Source: Polyangiaceae bacterium (GTDB lineage Bacteria > Myxococcota > Polyangia > Polyangiales > Polyangiaceae). From it: DNA of 16,506 nt. Below, one piece after another: positions 1 to 6,106 of the stretch (position 1 is its first letter; the number at the start of each line of letters is the position of its first letter). Position numbers and translations under genes: made by a program. The stretch spans positions 1 through 16,506 of the forward strand of contig JAICTU010000174.1 in the NCBI GenBank assembly GCA_025936205.1. Direction: 5' to 3'. The notes beneath the pieces are model-generated. The model searched no databases, was not told the DNA's origin, and saw only the letters and a list, made by a program, of their open reading frames with translations.

Positions 1-207
1 CGCGCCTACCTCGCCCGGCGGGGCATCCGCTCCACTGAATACGACATCGAGAATGACGCTGCCGCGAAGACGCGGCAGCGCGCACTCAACCCCCGGGGCA
101 ACATCCCGACCGTGGAGATCGAGGGGCAGGTGCTGGTCGGCTTCAGTCCCCAGCGCATCGAAGCCGCGATCGACCGCGCCGCGCGCGCCCGCTTGCAGCG
201 GCTCTGA
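1..207 (+). CDS. Glutaredoxin-like protein, C-terminal part (5' truncated by window edge)
   Basis: The open frame enters the window at base 1 and ends at TGA 205-207, giving 68 residues. Visible features match the C-terminal half of glutaredoxin/NrdH-like thioredoxin folds. An AYLARRGI-like helix end is followed by the strand EYDIE, then a basic helix, then NPRGNIPTVEI with the cis-proline (IPTV) that packs against the redox site. The segment VLVGFSPQRIEAAID is the usual closing strand and helix. The N-terminal CxxC or CxxS redox motif would lie upstream of the window, so redox competence cannot be judged. Family role: thiol-disulfide exchange in the cytoplasm. A short C-terminal basic tail (RAARARLQRL) follows the domain. 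The next gene begins 116 bp later on the same strand. Confidence 0.8.
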   Translation, partial: RAYLARRGIRSTEYDIENDAAAKTRQRALNPRGNIPTVEIEGQVLVGFSPQRIEAAIDRAARARLQRL

Positions 208-312
208 GCAGCGGCTCGCCAAGAAACGAACGCGGTTTCGTCCGTCGGAGCCGGCGGAACTCTGGCAGCATTGCGCCCTGCGGCGCCCACAACGACTCGA
301 ATGCTGCCCAGC

Positions 313-318
313 GAGAGG
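313..318 (+). promoter_or_regulatory. Ribosome binding site for the GTG start at 324
   Basis: GAGAGG lies 5 nt before GTG 324. It supports this GTG as the start of the cyclic-nucleotide-binding protein, whose domain begins within about ten residues. Confidence 0.55.
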
Positions 319-323
319 CCCAC

Positions 324-1136
324 GTGAACAAACCTGAATTGCTTCGAAAGACCTCCCTGTTCGAGGGGCTCGAGGAGGGGGACCTCCGGGGCCTCGCGGC
401 GAAGCTCAGCGAGCGCTCGTTCCGCGCGGGCGAGATGATCTTTCACCACGGCGACGAGGCGACGACGATGTTCATCGTGGCCGAAGGACACGTGAACATC
501 CACCTGCCCGGCGAACAATCGCGCCGCATCTCGCTCAAAGACCTCGCGCAGGGCGAATACTTTGGCGAACTCTCCTTGTTCGATCACCAGCCCCGCTCCG
601 CCAGCGCGCTGGCGACGACGGCCGTCGTGCTGCTGGAGCTCACCGCCGACACACTGTCGGACTACCTCGCCCAGCACCCCGGCGCCGCCCTGCCCATCCT
701 GCGCACGATGACCCAGCGCCTGCGCGAGACCAACACACTGCTCTCCAAGCGCGCCGCCAAGAACGTGCTCGAAGAGCTCGACAAGAACCTGACCTGGACG
801 GACCGACTCGCCGATCGCATCGCCGAGCTCAACGGCAGCTGGAAGTTCATCGGCGGCCTGATCGTGGTGACAGCCAGCTGGGCCGTACTGAACGCGCGCG
901 GCAACGGCACCTTCGACCCCTACCCGTTCGTCTTCTACAACCTCGTGCTCGCCGTCCTCGTCGCCCTGCAAGGGCCGCTGATCGTCATGAGCCAGAACCG
1001 CCAGACCCTGAAAGACCGAGCGCAGTCCCAGACCGACTTCCAGGTCAACCTCAAGAACGAAGTCAACATCGAGACCATCCTGCGAGAGCTGGGAGAGTTT
1101 CGGGCGGAGATGACGACGCTGTTGAAGAAACAGTAG
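324..1136 (+). CDS. Cyclic nucleotide-binding domain protein with C-terminal DUF1003 membrane domain
   Basis: 270 residues from a GTG start. Residues about 8-125 form a CAP/Crp-type cyclic-nucleotide-binding (CNB) domain. The phosphate-binding cassette at 80-94 reads FGELSLFDHQPRSAS and keeps the Glu (E82) and Arg (R91) that contact the ribose and cyclic phosphate, so ligand binding is plausible. Residues about 155-268 match DUF1003: an ADRIAELNGSW motif, membrane helices at about 174-190 and 203-221, then the typical MSQNRQTLKDR segment and an acidic amphipathic tail. There is no helix-turn-helix, so this is not a transcription factor. Inference: an inner-membrane protein with a cytoplasmic CNB sensor. 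The biochemical role of DUF1003 is unknown to me. It is probably its own transcription unit. Confidence 0.88.
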   Translation: MNKPELLRKTSLFEGLEEGDLRGLAAKLSERSFRAGEMIFHHGDEATTMFIVAEGHVNIHLPGEQSRRISLKDLAQGEYFGELSLFDHQPRSASALATTAVVLLELTADTLSDYLAQHPGAALPILRTMTQRLRETNTLLSKRAAKNVLEELDKNLTWTDRLADRIAELNGSWKFIGGLIVVTASWAVLNARGNGTFDPYPFVFYNLVLAVLVALQGPLIVMSQNRQTLKDRAQSQTDFQVNLKNEVNIETILRELGEFRAEMTTLLKKQ

Positions 1137-1384
1137 GGAGTGGCCGCCTCGCTGGCCTGCGCTTGCGCCAGTGCCGGACGGCGTTCGGTACAGCTGGGCG
1201 AGGGCGACGTACGGCGATCAGCGGCGTGCGCGCGGCGTTGGGCGGTTGCGGGCTTCCCTGATGGACCTCGGCTTCGCGAGGTGGGGTGTGTCCGTCGCAT
1301 GCTGAGCGGCGTCGCGGGGCGAGTAGGTGCGTCCATTCGCGCGCGGATGTTGCAGTGGGCAGTCGGCTAGCGGCACGCTGAGTG

Positions 1385-1403
1385 GCGACCGCGATTCGGT
1401 CGC
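1385..1403. repeat. Inverted repeat, 7-bp perfect stem
   Basis: GCGACCG and CGGTCGC are separated by 5 nt. There is no T-tract on either side, so it is not an obvious terminator. A single stem of this size is near chance expectation in GC-rich DNA over this length. Confidence 0.4.
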
Positions 1404-1597
1404 GCAATCGTGAGCAGGCGGATCGCCCGCTGACCGCGCAGCCACGCCCGAGCATTGCGAGCAATCTGCGTGGTGGTTCCGGCGCGTGCGAGCTCGCGAG
1501 AGCTGATTATCGGGGGCGCATGGCCCTGGCCGTCCGACGGCAGGTTGTGCGTCGCTCGCGGAGCTTTGGTGAGGCGGCATGTGCCGAGCCCGACTGA

Positions 1598-1616
1598 TAT
1601 CCGCGCGGCGCGGATA
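1598..1616. repeat. 19-bp palindrome, possible operator or RNA hairpin
   Basis: Two perfectly complementary 9-bp arms (TATCCGCGC and GCGCGGATA) flank a single central G. As RNA it folds as a 7-bp stem with a 5-nt loop. As DNA it is a near-perfect dyad of the size of a dimeric-repressor site. No gene starts close by, which argues against a conventional operator. Its role is unknown. Confidence 0.45.
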
Positions 1617-1836
1617 GAACAACGGCAAGCGTTGAGGTCGAGGGCGCGAGGCGATCTCGCTTGATGCGATTTTTGAGCTGGATGCGACATTGCATCCGTG
1701 GGCCCGAGCATCTCGGGAGGAGTTCTTGCTGGCCGCGGCCCCACTCGTGGGGAGCGCTACTGGCGAGGCCTCCGCGCTGCGGGGATAGGTCCCCACTGGA
1801 GCTCGACTCCTTGCGCAAATCCGTACGGCGCTGCAT

Positions 1837-1859
1837 CCGCCCGCTCCGTCAGTGGGCGG
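1837..1859 (+). repeat. Inverted repeat, 9-bp stem with one G-T wobble
   Basis: CCGCCCGCT pairs with AGTGGGCGG around a 5-nt loop. Pairing is best in plus-strand RNA, where the mismatch becomes G-U. There is no clear T-run after it (TCCTGTTGT follows). Confidence 0.35.
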
Positions 1860-1869
1860 TCCTGTTGTG

Positions 1870-1891
1870 CTCAGTGACGTGTGTCACCGAG
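1870..1891 (-). terminator. Possible terminator hairpin downstream of the minus-strand beta-rich gene
   Basis: On the minus strand CTCGGTGAC pairs with GTCACTGAG around a 4-nt loop, a 9-bp stem with one G-U wobble. It starts 7 nt after the stop codon of the gene at 1899-2363. There is no U-tract, so it may be a factor-dependent terminator or a 3' stabilising hairpin. Confidence 0.4.
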
Positions 1892-1898
1892 CCCTGAT

Positions 1899-2363
1899 TC
1901 ACAAGAAGCCGACGAAGCCGATGCGCAGGGACGGTAGGATCAGCCAGTGGGGTTCCGAAGCGGAGGCACTGGTGCGCGCGAGGTTTGCGCTTGCCGGGGT
2001 GCTGGCGGGGAGTTGGGTCCAGAGGATGCTGGCGCCACCTCGGATGAAGAAGAGGACGCCGGCGCTTTCCGTTTCCCGGCCGAGGTGCAGCGATGCGAAG
2101 TCGTAGTCGAAGTGTTCGAGTCTCGGGTCGTGGGTGTAGCCGCCCGTGGAGAGGACGCGCACGAGGCCGTTGATGTCGCCGGGGAAGAAGTGGCCGCCGG
2201 AGAGGCTGATGGTGGGCCAGTTGCCGAACGGGAGCTCCACTGCACCGAGGCGGTAGCCGGGGCTGATGCCGTTGGTGCCGGCGCCGGCTTCGAGGCGCAG
2301 GGTTTTGAAGGGTTGCGCGGTGAAGGAGAGGATGCCGCCTTCGATCGTGCCGACGTCGAACAT
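1899..2363 (-). CDS. Hypothetical beta-strand-rich, probable outer-membrane protein (5' end uncertain)
   Basis: 154 residues from ATG 2363. Alternating hydrophobic/polar beta strands dominate (ILSFTAQPF, TLRLEAGAGT, TISLSGGHFF, VLFFIRGGAS), with the motif GTNGISPGYR and the segment GGHFFPGDINGLVR. The protein ends in an amphipathic strand, PSLRIGFVGFL. This resembles small beta-barrel proteins seen in myxobacterial genomes. That is a recollection of general character, not a search result. An outer-membrane protein needs a signal peptide, and none is present. The frame stays open upstream of ATG 2363 through HFGL and a Lys/Arg-rich stretch, with no alternative start codon back to about 2540. 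The true 5' end is therefore probably in another frame (see 2414-2503). It lies downstream of the CxxCH lipoprotein on the same strand, so the two may be co-transcribed. Confidence 0.6.
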   Translation of the reverse strand: MFDVGTIEGGILSFTAQPFKTLRLEAGAGTNGISPGYRLGAVELPFGNWPTISLSGGHFFPGDINGLVRVLSTGGYTHDPRLEHFDYDFASLHLGRETESAGVLFFIRGGASILWTQLPASTPASANLARTSASASEPHWLILPSLRIGFVGFL

Positions 2364-2413
2364 GAGTCCGAAGTGGCGGGGGCGGCGGCGAGGTTTCTTC
2401 TTCCGTGGTGACG

Positions 2414-2503
2414 TTATCGCGCGGTGGGTCGGCAGCCGCTTGGTGGTGTGAGCAGCGAAGCGGCGCGGGTGACCCGCGCCGCGCGGAGCGCGAAGCGTGG
2501 CAT
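2414..2503 (-). pseudogene. Short frame that may be the displaced 5' end of the 1899-2363 gene
   Basis: ATG 2503 is preceded by AAAGGA at a 4-nt spacing, the best start signal for the downstream gene. Its frame reads MPRFALRAARVTRAASLL, then quickly loses high G/C at third positions and stops at 2414-2416. The frame of the downstream beta-rich protein gains that codon signature at about 2450. The simplest reading is one missing base (a real mutation or a sequence error) near 2450-2460 that split one gene in two. The 18 residues are basic and only mildly hydrophobic, so they are not a textbook signal peptide. Confidence 0.35.
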
Positions 2504-2507
2504 GAGG

Positions 2508-2513
2508 TCCTTT
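2508..2513 (-). promoter_or_regulatory. Ribosome binding site before ATG 2503
   Basis: The minus strand reads AAAGGA, then CCTC, then ATG 2503. It points to translation starting here, not at the SD-less ATG 2363. Confidence 0.45.
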
Positions 2514-2569
2514 CGTGGCAGCTTCAGGGTTGCTGCCTGCGGAAGGTGACCGTCGAGCGGTGGTCAGCG

Positions 2570-3109
2570 TTAGTGGCCGACGCCGGCGTCGGGCTCGGGC
2601 AGCTGGTTGATGAAGTCGGTGACCAGCCGAAGCGCTGTGTCGGTGACGGCCGGGACGCCGTCAGGCAGGTGCGCTCGATGCTCTCGCATTTGCTGGACGA
2701 CGGCTGAGCCCTCCGCATCTCCCGGAATCAGCGTGCGCTCTGAGATCATTTCTTTCACGCTGTCCAGGTAGTGCCCTCCCCACTCACAGCTGCCACAAGG
2801 GACATAAAAATGGCAGTCGCCACAGTAGTAGCCGATCACCTGATGCAACTGCTGTTCGCTCAAAATGGCGGGCGCATCGCTCTCGAATGCGAGCTCGGCT
2901 TGCTGGCGCTCCGCGCTCACTTCCCACACCAGCTGCGCCTCCGCCTCTTTCTGCTCGCGCCACGCTTCCTTGGCCGCAGCGGCCTGCTCATGCTGCTTCT
3001 GGATCTCCCGGTCATAGGCCTTGTCGTCATCGAAGCACGCCGCCGCCAGCAGCAGCAGCAGCCCGCCCAACACCACTCCGTGACAAAATCCGCGCTGCCA
3101 GCGAGCCAT
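2570..3109 (-). CDS. CxxCH-containing lipoprotein, cytochrome c-like domain
   Basis: 179 residues. The start is ATG 3109, because it begins directly with a lipoprotein signal: MARWQRGFCHGVV, then GLLLLLAAAC with lipobox LAAAC and lipidated Cys25. Longer upstream starts would bury the signal. Residues about 30-75 are charged, Glu/Ala/Gln-rich and likely helical or coiled coil. The C-terminal domain has CGDCH at 96-100, a canonical heme c attachment motif. It is followed by LIPGDAEGSAVVQQMREHRAHLPDG-like sequence (127-151), the pattern of small cytochrome c domains in which a Met or Leu near the LPDG turn may be the distal ligand. A second cysteine pair, CGSC at 105-108, sits just after the heme motif and is unusual. 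The protein probably sits at the outer membrane (residue after Cys is Phe, not Asp) as an electron carrier or redox sensor. Divergent from the DHS-like gene. Confidence 0.75.
   Translation of the reverse strand: MARWQRGFCHGVVLGGLLLLLAAACFDDDKAYDREIQKQHEQAAAAKEAWREQKEAEAQLVWEVSAERQQAELAFESDAPAILSEQQLHQVIGYYCGDCHFYVPCGSCEWGGHYLDSVKEMISERTLIPGDAEGSAVVQQMREHRAHLPDGVPAVTDTALRLVTDFINQLPEPDAGVGH
3047..3061 (-). repeat. Five CAG/CTG triplets in the signal peptide
   Basis: Five consecutive CAG triplets on the plus strand encode five Leu residues in the hydrophobic core of the lipoprotein signal peptide. Such a short triplet run can change length by slippage without breaking the frame. Confidence 0.6.
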
Positions 3110-3218
3110 CGAATCGTAGCCTAGCAGTGCCCGACGGTCGGTCGAATTCGGCCAGTGGCCCTGCAAATCTCCACGACCAGTCTTGCCCGGCGCGGGGCTT
3201 CGAGTAGCCTCCGCCGCC

Positions 3219-4475
3219 ATGAATTCGAAGGCGTCCGGACGTGGGCATGCAGAGCGGCGAGTGAACGTGCGCCGCGTCGATGAGTGCGAAACGCTGGACG
3301 AGATGTTCCGGCATTGTTTCCCGGCATTTGGCGGCGCTTTCCTGCGCCGCATCTACACCATCCTGGATCGCGCCATCGGTCACGGCTGTCCGCTCACCAT
3401 CGCCGTCTCGGGCCCGGTCACGGTGTCGGGGCAGCACCAGGCGTGGCTGATCCCGCTGCTGGAGACGGGCTGGATCGCCTATCTGTCGACCACCGATGCC
3501 GCCTGTTATCACGACGGTCACCGCAGCCTGAACGCGCACCGCGACGGGCCGATCTTCGAAGTACCGATCTGGGGCGATGACGCCGCGCTGCGCGACGAGC
3601 GTACGATCCGCGTCACGGACATGGCGTTCGACGAGGACGTGCTGCTCGATCAGGACAAGTTCATCACCGCGATGCTGCAGCGCCCCGAGTTTCAGCGCAG
3701 CATGACCGGCACGGAGCTGCGCAACCGCATGGGCGCGTTCTTCGCCGAGCAGGAGCGGCACAATCGCGTGACCGGCGGCTTGCTCTCGACCTGCCATCGC
3801 CTGGCCATCCCGATCCTGGTGGGCGCGCCCGCCGACGGCAGCGTGTTCCTCAACTCGATGAAGCTGTGGGCCATGCAGCGCGCGGGCATCTTGCCGAACT
3901 ATCAGTTCTCGCTCGATCTGCACGCGGAGGTGTTCGAAGCCTGCGCGTATCACCGCTGGGGCTTGTTCGATCAGGAGCCGCACGCGCTCGGCACGTTGAT
4001 CCTGGGCGGCGGCGTGCCCAAAAACTTCAACCTGCAGCCGGAGCCCGCGCTCGGGCAGATCCTGGGCATCCCCAACGTGCGCGGCTACAACTTCGACGTG
4101 CAGATCGTGACTGCGCCGGTGACGGACGGTTCGCTCTCGTCTTGTCCGCCGGCGGAAGCCGTGACCTGGGGCAAGGTCGATAAAGACACGTATCAGCAGG
4201 CCACCGAGAGCATGCAGGCCGACTATTCGACGCTGATGCCGTTCGTGGTCAAAGGCTTGCTGGACAATCGCAAGCGCTATCAGGCGCTGGCGGAAAAAGA
4301 GGGGCTCGAGGCGCTGTGCGCGCGCGAGCCACGGGCGCGCGGCTATCTGCGGCCCGCGGCGGGGTATCGATTGTACGCGCGGCGCGAAGAGCTGGTCTCG
4401 CGCCTGGTGGAGGACGTGCGCGCGAACCGGGAATGGCTCCAGGAATCGCTCGCCTACGGCCTCGCGCGCAACTGA
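3219..4475 (+). CDS. Deoxyhypusine synthase family protein (likely polyamine-modifying synthase)
   Basis: 418 residues from ATG 3219. A TTG 36 bp upstream in frame would add a poorly conserved-looking extension. Family hallmarks are present: the segment DGSVFLNSMK (207-216), SLDLHAEV (231-238), the glycine-rich GGGVPKNFN (263-271) and APVTDGSLSS (299-308). AVTWGK (314-319) has Lys319 at the position of the catalytic lysine of eukaryotic deoxyhypusine synthase, which forms the imine with the aminobutyl group. Bacteria lack eIF5A, so the acceptor is probably a free amine. Known functions in bacterial relatives are NAD-dependent synthesis of homospermidine or related polyamines from spermidine, putrescine or agmatine. 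Which one applies here cannot be read from the sequence. The MATE exporter follows 94 bp downstream with no T-tailed terminator between them, so a two-gene unit is plausible. Confidence 0.87.
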   Translation: MNSKASGRGHAERRVNVRRVDECETLDEMFRHCFPAFGGAFLRRIYTILDRAIGHGCPLTIAVSGPVTVSGQHQAWLIPLLETGWIAYLSTTDAACYHDGHRSLNAHRDGPIFEVPIWGDDAALRDERTIRVTDMAFDEDVLLDQDKFITAMLQRPEFQRSMTGTELRNRMGAFFAEQERHNRVTGGLLSTCHRLAIPILVGAPADGSVFLNSMKLWAMQRAGILPNYQFSLDLHAEVFEACAYHRWGLFDQEPHALGTLILGGGVPKNFNLQPEPALGQILGIPNVRGYNFDVQIVTAPVTDGSLSSCPPAEAVTWGKVDKDTYQQATESMQADYSTLMPFVVKGLLDNRKRYQALAEKEGLEALCAREPRARGYLRPAAGYRLYARREELVSRLVEDVRANREWLQESLAYGLARN

Positions 4476-4521
4476 CCCGTTCACCCCCTCCCCCACTCTA
4501 TCCACCGCAGCACTGTATTCC

Positions 4522-4549
4522 CGCGGCCAGCGCCGTTGATCCGGCCGCG
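4522..4549 (+). repeat. Inverted repeat just upstream of the MATE gene
   Basis: CGCGGCC and GGCCGCG are separated by 14 nt, ending about 20 bp before ATG 4570. There is no T-tract. It could attenuate read-through from the DHS-like gene or mean nothing. Evidence is limited to the complementarity. Confidence 0.25.
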
Positions 4550-4569
4550 CAGTATTGCGCCTTACGCCC

Positions 4570-5943
4570 ATGTCCGCCCGCCCCGTGCTCGAAAAGAGCC
4601 TCTGGAGCATCACCTGGCCCCTGCTCTGGAGTTTCGCGCTCTCGCTGTCGCTCACTTTCGTCGACGCCTTCTTTCTGAGCCGTGTCTCGGATCGAGCGGC
4701 GGCCGGGGTCGGCGCCCTGCTCCCGGTGCTGAGTCTCACCATCATGGTGTTCTCACCGGTGTCGCAGGCCGGCGCGAGCGTCGCGAGCCAGTTGCTCGGC
4801 GCGGGCCGCAAGGAGGACGTGCCCTCGACGTACCTGGCGCTGATCTTTCTCGATCTGGGCATGGGGCTGCTGGCGAGCCTCACCTTTCTGACGCTGGGCT
4901 CGCACATCCCGCGCTGGCTCGGGCTCGAAGGCGGGATGGCGGACGACGCGGCCACCTACCTGCGCATCGTGGGCGGCGGCCAGGTGCTGAAGGCCGTGCA
5001 GATCGGCTTCACCAACATCCTCAACTCGCGCGGCGACACGCGCTGGGTGTTCGCGGAGGCGCTGTTCACCAACATCTTCCACGTCCTCAGCAACCTGGCG
5101 TTCCTGCACGGCGCCTTCGGCCTGCCCCGCTGGGGCGTGGCGGGCATCGCGTGTTCCACGCTGCTCTCGCTGAGCCTGGGCATGACCTTCACGATGCTGG
5201 TGGTGCGCTTCCGCCTGGGCGTACGCCTGCCGTGGTCCACGCCTTGGGCGCTGCTCTGGCAGCGCTTGCGGCCGATCCTCCGTATCGGCCTGCCGGCGGC
5301 GATGGAGCCGATGTCCTTTCAGGCGACGCAGCTGGTCGTGAACATGTTCCTGATCCGGCTGGGCGCAGCGGTGCTGGCCGCGCGCGTCTACGCCATGAAC
5401 TTCTTCACGCTGACGACCATCCTGTGGAGCGTGGCGCTGGGCATCGGCACGCAGATCTGCGTGGCGCACCGCGTGGGCGCCTCGCTGCACGATGACGCGC
5501 ATCGCGTGCTAAAGCGCGCGCTGACGATGGCCATCGCCGGCAACGTCGGGCTGTGCGCGCTGCTCGCGCTGGGCCACCCGTGGCTGCTCGGATTCTTGAC
5601 CCACGATCCGGCGGTGGTCGCGGCGGCGCACCCCATCTTTTTCATCGCGCCACTGGTCGAAGCCGGGCGGGCCGCGAACATCGTGGCGGGCGGTGCCCTG
5701 CGTTCGACGGGCGACTCGCGCTTCACAGCCGTACTGGGCTCGTCTCTGATGTGGCTCGTCGGTGTACCGGCTTCGTACACGCTGAGCACCCGGCTCGGTC
5801 TCGGGCTGGCCGGCATCTGGACCGCAATGGCACTCGACGAGGGCATCCGCGGCGTGATGAACTTCCTGCGCTGGCGTGCGGGTCATTGGCGTGAATTGCG
5901 CGTGCTATCGCGCGCTCCAGCGCCGCTGGCCGTCGCCGAGTGA
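4570..5943 (+). CDS. MATE family multidrug/metabolite efflux protein
   Basis: 457 residues from ATG 4570 (an in-frame TTG lies 15 bp upstream). About twelve hydrophobic helices in two homologous halves fit the MATE (multi antimicrobial extrusion) fold. The first half includes the typical GVGALLPVLSL and SVASQLLGAGRKEDV segments, and the QLLGAGR motif is repeated in divergent form as AHRVGAS in the second half. NILNSRGDTRW in the middle and ALRSTGDSRF near the end are the paired motifs found in MATE halves. Family role: Na+- or H+-coupled export of cationic or amphipathic compounds across the inner membrane. Next to a polyamine-synthase-like gene, export of a polyamine or its conjugate is an attractive but unproven inference. 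The transcript ends at the intrinsic terminator at 5959-5980. Confidence 0.9.
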   Translation: MSARPVLEKSLWSITWPLLWSFALSLSLTFVDAFFLSRVSDRAAAGVGALLPVLSLTIMVFSPVSQAGASVASQLLGAGRKEDVPSTYLALIFLDLGMGLLASLTFLTLGSHIPRWLGLEGGMADDAATYLRIVGGGQVLKAVQIGFTNILNSRGDTRWVFAEALFTNIFHVLSNLAFLHGAFGLPRWGVAGIACSTLLSLSLGMTFTMLVVRFRLGVRLPWSTPWALLWQRLRPILRIGLPAAMEPMSFQATQLVVNMFLIRLGAAVLAARVYAMNFFTLTTILWSVALGIGTQICVAHRVGASLHDDAHRVLKRALTMAIAGNVGLCALLALGHPWLLGFLTHDPAVVAAAHPIFFIAPLVEAGRAANIVAGGALRSTGDSRFTAVLGSSLMWLVGVPASYTLSTRLGLGLAGIWTAMALDEGIRGVMNFLRWRAGHWRELRVLSRAPAPLAVAE

Positions 5944-5958
5944 ATCCCGCGCTGAAAC

Positions 5959-5980
5959 GAGCCGCTGCTCGGCTCTTTTT
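5959..5980 (+). terminator. Intrinsic (rho-independent) terminator after the MATE gene
   Basis: GAGCCG and CGGCTC form a perfect 6-bp GC-rich stem around a 5-nt loop, followed immediately by five T residues. It lies 16 nt past the MATE stop and is the clearest terminator in the window. Confidence 0.85.
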
Positions 5981-6094
5981 GTGAAGGAGCAGCGCAAAAA
6001 GGTGGGCAGAGAATAGCCTCGAGCCCCACCCGACGCGCAGGGGAGAATGGCCCCGTTGACGCGGCCGAGTCTCGCTGCGAGAAACAAGGGAACC

Positions 6095-6099
6095 AAAGG
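6095..6099 (+). promoter_or_regulatory. Ribosome binding site for ATG 6107
   Basis: AAAGG lies 7 nt before ATG 6107. Together with the signal peptide that begins at that ATG, it decides against the in-frame upstream ATG 6047. Confidence 0.55.
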
Positions 6100-6106
6100 C
6101 TTCTCC

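Larger units (their letters stand above)
1137..1898. other. Long gap without a convincing gene; several short inverted repeats
   Basis: About 760 bp lie between the CNB-DUF1003 stop and the stop of a minus-strand gene. All open frames here are short. They translate to Arg/Ala/Pro/Ser-rich composition, lack recognisable domains and overlap each other in several frames. No tRNA or rRNA signature is visible. The stretch holds several stem-loops: a 6-bp stem at 1265-1282, a 7-bp stem at 1385-1403, a 19-bp palindrome at 1598-1616, 6-bp stems at 1680-1697, 1703-1717 and 1739-1752, and two 9-bp stems with one G-T wobble each at 1837-1859 and 1870-1891. It could be a decayed gene, a structured non-coding RNA or plain intergenic DNA. 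Confidence 0.5.

Noticed and set aside
223..239. GAAAC/GTTTC inverted repeat after the glutaredoxin-like gene
   Set aside because: A 5-bp stem with a 7-nt loop and no T-tract is within chance expectation. I do not call it a terminator.
6..971. 321-codon open frame on the minus strand
   Set aside because: It is antisense to the glutaredoxin-like end and the CNB-DUF1003 gene. Its Gly/Val/Arg-rich translation has no recognisable fold.
3027..4955. 642-codon open frame on the minus strand
   Set aside because: It runs antisense through the DHS-like gene and into the MATE gene, with His/Arg/Val/Gln-rich composition typical of shadows in GC-rich DNA. The plus-strand proteins have clear family motifs.
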